The position numbers and the translations under genes are program-made. A DNA stretch of 9,807 nucleotides from the NCBI GenBank assembly GCA_020859965.1, contig JAJBVF010000434.1:1-9807 (forward strand), in the 5' to 3' direction. This DNA comes from Clostridiales bacterium (GTDB lineage Bacteria; Bacillota; Clostridia; Lachnospirales; Lachnospiraceae). Of the stretch, positions 4,439-9,807 are shown in pieces. Each line of letters starts with the position of its first letter. Position 1 is the first letter of the stretch. Below the pieces are notes generated by a model. It worked only from the letters and a program-made list of their open reading frames with translations. It ran no database searches and was not told where the DNA came from.

Positions 4439-6244
4439 TCACATCCGCTCCGGCGCCTCAAATCCAAGCAGATCGATGCCGGTCTCCAGCACACGTTTTG
4501 TCAGATCCAGCAGCGCGATCCATCCCGCCTGCTGCACCTTGTCCTCCTGCGCCAGGATCTTCGTCTCATGGTAGAAACGGTTGAGCGCGTTGGACAGATC
4601 ATAGATAAAGGAACAGATTTTGTGCGGCGCAAGCTCTTCGCAGGCCTGCTCCATCACGCTGTTGAATTTGGTAAGCTCCAGCATCAGCGCCTTCTCGCTC
4701 TCATTTGCGGGAGCAAGGATCGTTTTGGGCAGATCGCCCCCGGCAGAGGTATTCTGCGCGCGGTATTTATTCAGAATGGACTTGATCCGCACGATCGTGT
4801 ACAGGATGTAAGGACCGGTGTTCCCCTCAAATGAGGTAAACTTATCTACATCAAATACGTAATCCTTGGAAGCCTGGTTTGAGAGATCGCCGTATTTGAT
4901 TGCGGAGAGTCCGACCAGCTTCGCCGTCTGGCGCGCTTCGTCCGGATCTGCCTCATGGTTTTCCATGATCTTTTTGTACATTTCGTCATTGATTTCAGAA
5001 ATCAGGCGTTCCAGACGCATCACGCCGCCCTCACGGGTCTTAAACGGCTTGCCGTCCTTTCCGTTCATGGTGCCAAACCCAAGGAATTTCAGTTCCATAT
5101 CGTCTTTGACCAGCTTCGTCTTGCGGGCGCAGCGGAAGACCTGCGTAAAATGCATCTCCTGGCGCTTGTCCACCACATAAATGATCTCGTCCGGGTCATA
5201 GTTCTTCACCCGGTCAATGATAGTTGCAAGGTCTGTCGTCGTGTAGAGAGCCGCCCCATCCGACTTCAGAATAATGCAGGGCGGAACTTCCTTGGTATCA
5301 CTCTCCTCTTTGATGTCCACGATCAGCGCACCCTGATCCTCGTACGCATAGCCTTCTTTCTTCATATATTCCGCCATATCAGCGATATAGGGCTGAGCGT
5401 CTGATTCCTTTTTCCAGAGGTCAAACTCGACGTTCAGATTTCCATAATTTTTCTTCAGATCAGCTATGGAGACATTCAGAATGTGCTGCCACAGCGCACG
5501 ATATCCGCGCTCGCCGTCCTGCAGCTTTGCGGTCGCCTCCAGCGCTTCTTTTTTGTAAGCCTCATCTTCCTTCGATTTCGCGCTCGCCGTCGGATAGATT
5601 TCCTCCAACTCAGAGATGGTAAACGGAGCTTCCTGCGGATATTCGCCTTCAAAGTTCCCGTCAAAATAAGGAAGCTCCGGCTGGCGATGCCGCACCTCCG
5701 TGATGATCAGCCCCATCTGCAGACCCCAGTCGCCCAAATGCACGTCGCCGATGACGGTATGTCCGGCAAACCGGCAGATCCGCTTGACACTCTCGCCGAT
5801 GATAGCCGAGCGCAGGTGTCCGACATGCAGCGGCTTTGCCACATTTGCCCCACCAAAATCGATCATGATCGTCTTAGGCTGCTTCGCCTTCTCAAAAGAG
5901 AGATCCGCATCTGAGGCCATGTCCCCCAGATATCCGGCGAGATACTCTCCGGAGACCTTAAGATTAATAAATCCGGGATTGACCGCCTCCGCCTTCTCAA
6001 ACAACGGAACCGCCCCCTGCTGCCGCGCTGCTTCCATATGAGCCGCAAGCTTTTCCACGACTTCATTCGCAATCATGATCGGAGCTTTCTGGTATTTTTT
6101 CTTTGCCGCCATCGCGCCGTTGCACTGATATTCACACAGATCCGGACGATTGGAAATGCCCGTCTTTCCATATGATGCGTCGTAGCCGCATGCCTCAAAC
6201 GCGGACGATACCTCCTGACTGATCAGTTCCAAAATCTTTTTCAT
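4439..6244 (-). CDS. argS: Arginyl-tRNA synthetase
   Basis: Essential class I aminoacyl-tRNA synthetase that attaches arginine to tRNA-Arg using ATP in the cytoplasm. Seen: 601 residues, slightly long but within the family range. The N-terminal add-on domain (about 1-110) recognises the tRNA D-loop. The HIGH motif is H-V-G-H at 140-143 within F-G-G-A-N-V-A-K-P-L-H-V-G-H-L-R-S. The Rossmann core includes V-H-L-G-D-W-G-L-Q-M-G and T-T-T-D-L-A. The KMSKS equivalent is the degenerate loop G-K-P-F-K-T-R-E-G-G at about 398-407, normal for many ArgRS. The DALR-type anticodon-binding domain ends with the conserved P-E-R-M. The ribosome binding site is weak (purine-rich GAGAGAG). It follows the GntR gene by 59 bases without a terminator, so it is probably read from upstream. 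Complete and apparently intact. Confidence 0.97.
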   Translation of the reverse strand: MKKILELISQEVSSAFEACGYDASYGKTGISNRPDLCEYQCNGAMAAKKKYQKAPIMIANEVVEKLAAHMEAARQQGAVPLFEKAEAVNPGFINLKVSGEYLAGYLGDMASDADLSFEKAKQPKTIMIDFGGANVAKPLHVGHLRSAIIGESVKRICRFAGHTVIGDVHLGDWGLQMGLIITEVRHRQPELPYFDGNFEGEYPQEAPFTISELEEIYPTASAKSKEDEAYKKEALEATAKLQDGERGYRALWQHILNVSIADLKKNYGNLNVEFDLWKKESDAQPYIADMAEYMKKEGYAYEDQGALIVDIKEESDTKEVPPCIILKSDGAALYTTTDLATIIDRVKNYDPDEIIYVVDKRQEMHFTQVFRCARKTKLVKDDMELKFLGFGTMNGKDGKPFKTREGGVMRLERLISEINDEMYKKIMENHEADPDEARQTAKLVGLSAIKYGDLSNQASKDYVFDVDKFTSFEGNTGPYILYTIVRIKSILNKYRAQNTSAGGDLPKTILAPANESEKALMLELTKFNSVMEQACEELAPHKICSFIYDLSNALNRFYHETKILAQEDKVQQAGWIALLDLTKRVLETGIDLLGFEAPERM

Positions 6245-6303
6245 TCCTGTACTCTCTCTTTCTGTCTCGTTTTCACTGTCTTGCCTTTATTGTCTTTCTT
6301 TCT

Positions 6304-7011
6304 CTATCTGGTCTTTGCGGTCTTATCCTTATTTTCTTTCTCTTTCCTGCTAAGCTCCGCGATGATATGCTCTTTCTGCCGGGCGATATGCCGGCTTGTC
6401 GCCTCCAGCGCCTTTTGCTCATCGTGTTCTTTCAGCGCCTGCAGAATCTCCGCATGCTCCTCCGCCAGAATCTGGTGAGAATCCTTATCCTTCAGGTATT
6501 CCATGCGGTACCGGTACATCTGCTCCCGCAGATTATTCAGGATCTGCACGAGCCGCCGGTTCCCTGTCAGGTTGTAAATAGCATCGTGAAAATTCATATC
6601 CGCCTGTGCACATGCTCCGACGTCATCTCCATTGAGGGTAGCACGGAACTCATCCGCCAGCTCTTCCAGCTGAGAAAGCTGCTCTCCTGTAAGACGCCGG
6701 CAGACATTCTGAACCGCCAGTTCCTCCAGCGCCAGCCTCACCTCAAGCACGTCTTCCAGATCCGAAATCGTGATTTCTGCTACCACCGCTCCTCTGCGCG
6801 GAATGGTCGTCACCAGACCTTCCAGCTCCAGCATCCGTATCGCTTCCCGGACCGGCGTCCTGCTGACCCCCAGCTTCTGTGCCAGATGAATCTCCATCAG
6901 CCGTTCTCCCGGCTTGATCTCATTTCGCAGGATCGCCTGCCGCAACGTCTGAAATACGACATCCCGAAGCGGCAGATATTCATTCATTTGTAATTCCAGC
7001 GTCTCTACCAT
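6304..7011 (-). CDS. GntR-family transcriptional regulator, FadR subfamily with FCD domain
   Basis: Ligand-responsive DNA-binding protein, 235 residues. The N-terminal winged helix-turn-helix is at about 12-80: L-R-D-V-V-F-Q-T-L-R-Q-A-I, P-G-E-R-L-M-E, L-G-V-S-R-T-P-V-R-E-A-I-R-M-L-E-L-E-G-L-V. The all-helical C-terminal FCD domain (about 84-218) keeps the metal- and effector-site residues D138 and H142 (D-M-N-F-H), H186 (E-E-H-A-E-I-L) and H208 (S-R-H-I-A-R-Q). FCD regulators typically bind carboxylic acids with a divalent metal. The tail is very Lys/Glu-rich. AGGAG lies 8 bases before ATG. It sits between ispE (172-base gap) and argS (59 bases), all on one strand, so it probably belongs to that operon. 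A TGTATACA palindrome at the ispE promoter is a candidate autoregulatory site. The effector is unknown, and neither neighbour is an obvious target pathway. Confidence 0.93.
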   Translation of the reverse strand: MVETLELQMNEYLPLRDVVFQTLRQAILRNEIKPGERLMEIHLAQKLGVSRTPVREAIRMLELEGLVTTIPRRGAVVAEITISDLEDVLEVRLALEELAVQNVCRRLTGEQLSQLEELADEFRATLNGDDVGACAQADMNFHDAIYNLTGNRRLVQILNNLREQMYRYRMEYLKDKDSHQILAEEHAEILQALKEHDEQKALEATSRHIARQKEHIIAELSRKEKENKDKTAKTR

Positions 7012-7043
7012 ACTCTCTTCTCCTGCTTTTTATCTGAACCCCT

Positions 7044-7062
7044 ATGCCCGTTTTGCGGGCAT
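7044..7062. repeat. Hairpin in the ispE-GntR gap
   Basis: ATGCCCG (7044-7050) and CGGGCAT (7056-7062) form a perfect 7-bp stem with a 5-base loop, upstream of the GntR ribosome binding site. No U-run follows on the minus strand, so it is not a standard terminator. It could be an RNA-processing or regulatory structure that adjusts regulator expression relative to ispE. Confidence 0.5.
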
Positions 7063-7160
7063 CACCAGGTATAAAAATCGATTGCTCCTGCTTCGCACTC
7101 CGCAATCACTGCCGCATCATCTGCGGTGATCATCCAAAATGCAGCCGCTGTTCCAGACAT
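7062..7160 (-). other. Possible 32-residue frame between ispE and the GntR gene
   Basis: ATG at 7160 opens 32 codons (begins M-S-G-T-A-A-A-F-W-M, ends A-I-D-F-Y-T-W) and stops with TGA at 7062-7064, touching the hairpin at 7044-7062. The frame remains open upstream into the end of ispE in another register. There is no good ribosome binding site (an AGGA directly abuts the ATG). I recognise no family. It may be a chance frame, a degraded gene end, or a leader peptide for the regulator. Confidence 0.2.
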
Positions 7161-7183
7161 TCCTGGATAATAGTTCCGGACAT

Positions 7184-8161
7184 TCAGGGCCAGTAAAATG
7201 TAGTCAGAAAAACATCCTGAAGCCGCATCTTGCCGGAAAGCATCCCGCAGGTCCGGCGTGCCTTTTTCTCATCGTCATACAGCCCGAATACCGTCGGACC
7301 GCTGCCGCTCATCATGGCATTAACCGCCCCTTCCTGCATCATCCATTCTTTGATCTCTCCGATCACGGGAAATGCCGGGATTGTCACCTTCTCAAGCATA
7401 TTCCCCATGGTTTCCGCCATCCGCCAAAGATCACCGTCCTGTATCGCCTGTATCTGCGCGTCAATATCCGGATGTACGCAATGATCATCCAGCACCAGAT
7501 TCGTATAAACAAACTTTGTCGAGACTTCGACCGGAGGCTTTGCCAGAACCACATAAGCCTCAGGGGCATGTGCAAGCCGGGTCAGGCGGTCGCCGATTCC
7601 TTCCGCAAGTGCTGTCCCGCGCATAATGCAGTAGGGCACATCCGCTCCGATCTTCGCACCTCTTTGCATCAGCTCCTGCTCACTCAGATTCAGTCCAAAC
7701 AGTTCATTCACTCCGGTCAGTACCGCCGCGGCGTCAGAACTGCCGCCAGCCAGTCCGGCGGCCGCCGGAATATGCTTTTCCAAAACAATCTCCAGATATT
7801 CCCTGATATCAAATTCTTCCATCAGCATCTGCGCCGCCCGGTATGCGAGATTGCTCTGATCTGCCGGAACAAGGCCATTCCCGCCACTGACGAACAAATG
7901 AATATCCGCCGGCTGCCGGGTGCCTGAATGTATCGATTTTGATTTTCCCTCTCCTACTGTCTCCGGTCGGCGAAGGTCCAGTATTTCTGTCTTCCTCTGC
8001 TGTTCGGATCGCGATGCCTCATCCACTCGCAAAGTGATCTCGTCGCAAAGAGTCACCGTCTGCATCACCATCCTCAGATCATGATAACCGTCCGGACGTC
8101 TTCGCAGGACATCAAGTCCCAGATTGATCTTCGCCATTGCTTTTTTTCGCAATTCCCTCAT
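7184..8161 (-). CDS. ispE: 4-diphosphocytidyl-2-C-methyl-D-erythritol kinase
   Basis: GHMP kinase of the MEP isoprenoid pathway. It phosphorylates CDP-methylerythritol at the 2-hydroxyl using ATP, in the cytoplasm. Seen: 325 residues from ATG at 8161. I chose this ATG because AGGGAG precedes it by 6 bases and the family N-terminus begins there; an earlier start at 8218 would add 19 unrelated residues. Motifs: A-K-I-N-L-G-L-D-V-L-R-R-R-P-D-G-Y-H-D-L with Lys11; ATP-binding P-A-A-A-G-L-A-G-G-S-S-D-A-A-A (132-146) with Asp143, matching the catalytic Asp; and C-terminal M-S-G-S-G-P-T-V-F-G (284-293). Odd: residues about 47-92 are a charged, low-similarity insertion (S-E-Q-Q-R-K-T-E, G-E-G-K-S-K-S) before V-P-A-D-Q-S-N-L-A-Y, where homologues usually have a short strand-loop. 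This makes the protein longer than the usual 280-300 residues. It has its own promoter just after sipL. Confidence 0.95.
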   Translation of the reverse strand: MRELRKKAMAKINLGLDVLRRRPDGYHDLRMVMQTVTLCDEITLRVDEASRSEQQRKTEILDLRRPETVGEGKSKSIHSGTRQPADIHLFVSGGNGLVPADQSNLAYRAAQMLMEEFDIREYLEIVLEKHIPAAAGLAGGSSDAAAVLTGVNELFGLNLSEQELMQRGAKIGADVPYCIMRGTALAEGIGDRLTRLAHAPEAYVVLAKPPVEVSTKFVYTNLVLDDHCVHPDIDAQIQAIQDGDLWRMAETMGNMLEKVTIPAFPVIGEIKEWMMQEGAVNAMMSGSGPTVFGLYDDEKKARRTCGMLSGKMRLQDVFLTTFYWP

Positions 8162-8223
8162 CTTTTGCTCCCTGTTGTAACCGTAGGTAATTGTACCTTT
8201 AAACTGCAACCTGAACACTGCTC

Positions 8224-8231
8224 TGTATACA
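8224..8231. promoter_or_regulatory. TGTATACA palindrome downstream of the ispE -10, candidate GntR operator
   Basis: A perfect 8-base palindrome read as ATTGTATACAGAG on the minus strand, about 3-10 bases past the predicted transcription start. It resembles the T-n-G-T...A-C-n-A operators of FadR-subfamily GntR proteins. Such a regulator is encoded downstream in this very transcription unit, which makes autoregulation plausible. Short AT-rich palindromes also occur by chance. Confidence 0.45.
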
Positions 8232-8240
8232 ATATACTAT

Positions 8241-8269
8241 ATTCTAACGTTTGCAAACTACCTTGTCAA
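8241..8269 (-). promoter_or_regulatory. Consensus promoter for ispE, GntR regulator and argS, overlapping the sipL stop codon
   Basis: Minus strand: TTGACA (8264-8269), exactly 17 bases, TAGAAT (8241-8246). The TGA stop of sipL (8266-8268) lies inside the -35 hexamer. This lets housekeeping genes be expressed during growth independently of the sporulation gene upstream. Predicted start is near 8234, with a leader of about 75 bases before the ispE ATG. Confidence 0.85.
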
Positions 8270-9807
8270 TAGGCGACATTTTTCATAAGGATCAGGCAAT
8301 CCCCTTTTTGTATCTGTTCAGATTCCAGGCCATTCATTTCCATGATCTGCTGCGGAGTCAGATAATATTCCTTTGCGATATCCCAGAGTTTCTCGCCCTC
8401 CTGCACAAGATAGCCGGTAATCCCGGGCACTGCTTCCAGTCGTTCCGGTTCATAATCATTTTCCCTTATTTCCTGAATGCACCGCAGCTTCCCGGATCGC
8501 ACCGCAAACAGATTCAGACCGATTGACGCACGAATCTCTATTTCCTCACTGTCAGACATCGTGGCAGACAGCTGATCCAGATTTGTGGACAGGGAAAAAC
8601 GGCACCCTGTATTGATTCCCTGTGCCTCGGCCACATAAGAAAACGGCACCGTTCCCTCAAGCACGGCAAACGGCATGGTGTCATCGGACGATATATAAAG
8701 AATAGACACCGGGAGCGCCCCTTCTATCCGTATTCCGTCCGGTACGATTTCCGTTTTATCAATTTTGACAGCTCCGCTGCTGTGACAGATCTGCAGAATA
8801 CGCGGTTTCGCGCTCTGAATCCTTATTTTCCCCTGCGCCCGGCATTTCGATTCATTCCGCACCACAAGTATCTCGCACACTTCTTCACTGACCACGGGTT
8901 CCAGATCCTTTTGCGGTGAATAGACATCCGACAGAATTTCCGCCGTCTCCGTCCCATACAGGCGGATGTTCAGATCCATCACACCTTCCATGTGGAACAC
9001 GCGCAGCTCCCCATCCGAATCCTCCTTCGCCGTCAGCTCCGCCGCAGAAAGGTTTACTTCAATATCCGGTATCAGCTCCGGCGTGCACCCACCACAGGCT
9101 ATATTCCCTTCCACCGGTATCATCTGTTCCAGCCACTGCAAACTCCGGCTCTCATCCTCTGCCTGATAAAGCACAAACAGAAACAGAGTTCCCTGCACAA
9201 GGATCTGTCCTTCCGAAAGCCGTATCCGGCTGCTTCGCAGCTGTATCGTATCCCACAAAAGTTCATGGATATTCGGCTTATTGGATGGCAGTTGTACATC
9301 CTCCTTCAGACGCAGGATATCTTTATTCTGTACGTTTAGCTGTAAAAACTCCACCTGTTCCTTTTGCTCACACAGATTCAGTTCTGTCTGTGTTTCCACT
9401 GCGGCCTGAAGATCATAGGTTTCATCGACAGAAGCCTCAAACCTGAGCAGGGCACGAATCGCCAGTTTTCTGGAATTGATCATCGTCACACTTAAATCTT
9501 CCGTCTCATGGCGAACCCTTGCCGTCTCTCCGGGTTCCAGTCCCTCTACCGGTATCACCTCATCAAACGGAAGCTTGGTGTCCAGCCTGTGGATCCGATG
9601 TTCTCCCGTGTCGTCCATATACAAAATACTGACCGCCATGAAGCCGTCCAGATACAGCTTTCCGGTTTCCGCCCTCATATGTTCCAGCGTCACCTGATCC
9701 CGGCTCTGAATGATCATTTCCACATCCGGACGCACATCCGGTACATTCAGATCCTCATCCAGTGTGATCTGTGTCGACGCATATTTTGTCTGCCGGCACA
9801 TGTGAAT
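8266..9807 (-). CDS. sipL: SipL-like spore-coat/cortex morphogenesis protein (SPOCS repeats plus LysM), 5' end outside window
   Basis: In Clostridioides difficile, SipL binds SpoIVA and anchors the coat around the forespore; this appears to be the equivalent. Seen: at least 513 residues. The readable N-terminus (I-H-M-C-R-Q) has an ATG at 9801, but related SPOCS proteins generally begin some residues earlier with the same I-H-M context and I see no ribosome binding site, so I treat the true start as beyond the edge. I-T-L-D-E-D-L-N-V-P-D-V-R-P-D-V is the family's N-terminal signature. Three SPOCS (DUF3794)-type units follow at about residues 50-125, 195-285 and 355-435, each with a V-S-I-L-Y or F-V-L-Y strand and a V-P-F/P-V-E-G-like turn. 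A C-terminal LysM (about 464-507, Y-L-V-Q-E-G-E-K-L-W-D-I-A-K...I-Q-K-G-D-C-L-I-L) ends the protein; in SipL this domain mediates SpoIVA binding. No signal peptide is seen, as expected for a mother-cell protein. Confidence 0.88.
   Translation of the reverse strand: MHMCRQTKYASTQITLDEDLNVPDVRPDVEMIIQSRDQVTLEHMRAETGKLYLDGFMAVSILYMDDTGEHRIHRLDTKLPFDEVIPVEGLEPGETARVRHETEDLSVTMINSRKLAIRALLRFEASVDETYDLQAAVETQTELNLCEQKEQVEFLQLNVQNKDILRLKEDVQLPSNKPNIHELLWDTIQLRSSRIRLSEGQILVQGTLFLFVLYQAEDESRSLQWLEQMIPVEGNIACGGCTPELIPDIEVNLSAAELTAKEDSDGELRVFHMEGVMDLNIRLYGTETAEILSDVYSPQKDLEPVVSEEVCEILVVRNESKCRAQGKIRIQSAKPRILQICHSSGAVKIDKTEIVPDGIRIEGALPVSILYISSDDTMPFAVLEGTVPFSYVAEAQGINTGCRFSLSTNLDQLSATMSDSEEIEIRASIGLNLFAVRSGKLRCIQEIRENDYEPERLEAVPGITGYLVQEGEKLWDIAKEYYLTPQQIMEMNGLESEQIQKGDCLILMKNVAY

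Noticed and set aside
4427..5404. Plus-strand frames antisense to argS
   Set aside because: argS is complete, with HIGH, KMSKS-equivalent and C-terminal P-E-R-M motifs. The opposite-strand frames have no motifs or ribosome binding sites.
7139..7927. 262-codon plus-strand frame opposite ispE
   Set aside because: It is the antisense shadow of ispE, whose three GHMP kinase motifs are intact. The translation is His/Arg/Cys-rich without domain signals.
9802..9807. ATG at 9801 as the true start of sipL
   Set aside because: The reading frame is open to the window edge, no ribosome binding site is visible in the six remaining bases, and related proteins carry residues before this I-H-M segment.

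Overview
The window looks like chromosomal DNA of a spore-forming member of the Clostridia, most likely a gut Lachnospiraceae-type organism. The main evidence is a SipL-like spore-coat morphogenesis protein (SPOCS repeats plus a LysM domain). The MEP-pathway ispE gene, strong AGGAG-type ribosome binding sites, sigma-A-like promoters and a moderate-GC genome with sharply AT-rich intergenic patches agree with this. The assignment is inferred from gene content, not from a marker gene.

Left part (1-1756, minus strand): a polar amino-acid ABC transporter operon, with a secreted SBP_bac_3-type substrate-binding protein followed by a HisM/GlnP-type permease cut by the window edge. An ATPase presumably follows outside the window. 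Its leader carries a convincing promoter, then a terminator-like hairpin with a U-run that overlaps a possible 18-codon, phenylalanine-rich upstream ORF. This looks like an attenuator.

Middle part (about 1757-4340, plus strand): an AT-rich intergenic block, then a HicA/HicB toxin-antitoxin pair. The hicA promoter has two CACGTG palindromes spaced one helical turn apart between its -35 and -10 boxes, and HicB carries a C-terminal ribbon-helix-helix DNA-binding domain. Next comes a 405-base gene-poor stretch containing a compact fold-back element (2708-2784), then a monocistronic gene for a secreted repeat protein with predicted right-handed beta-helix coils (I-N-G-G-T-F every 23-27 residues), closed by a very strong terminator. 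Two further hairpins lie between that terminator and argS.

Right part (4439-9807, minus strand), in transcription order: sipL (5' end outside the window), ispE, a FadR-type GntR regulator with an intact FCD metal site, and argS. ispE has its own consensus promoter whose -35 box overlaps the sipL stop codon. A TGTATACA palindrome just downstream of its -10 is a plausible operator for the GntR regulator encoded in the same operon. IspE carries an unusual charged insertion of about 45 residues.

No tRNA, rRNA, CRISPR array, insertion sequence or prophage gene was found. The most interesting unexplained signals are the transporter leader, the folded element at 2708-2784, and the layered promoter and operator architecture around 1740-1935 and 8224-8269.
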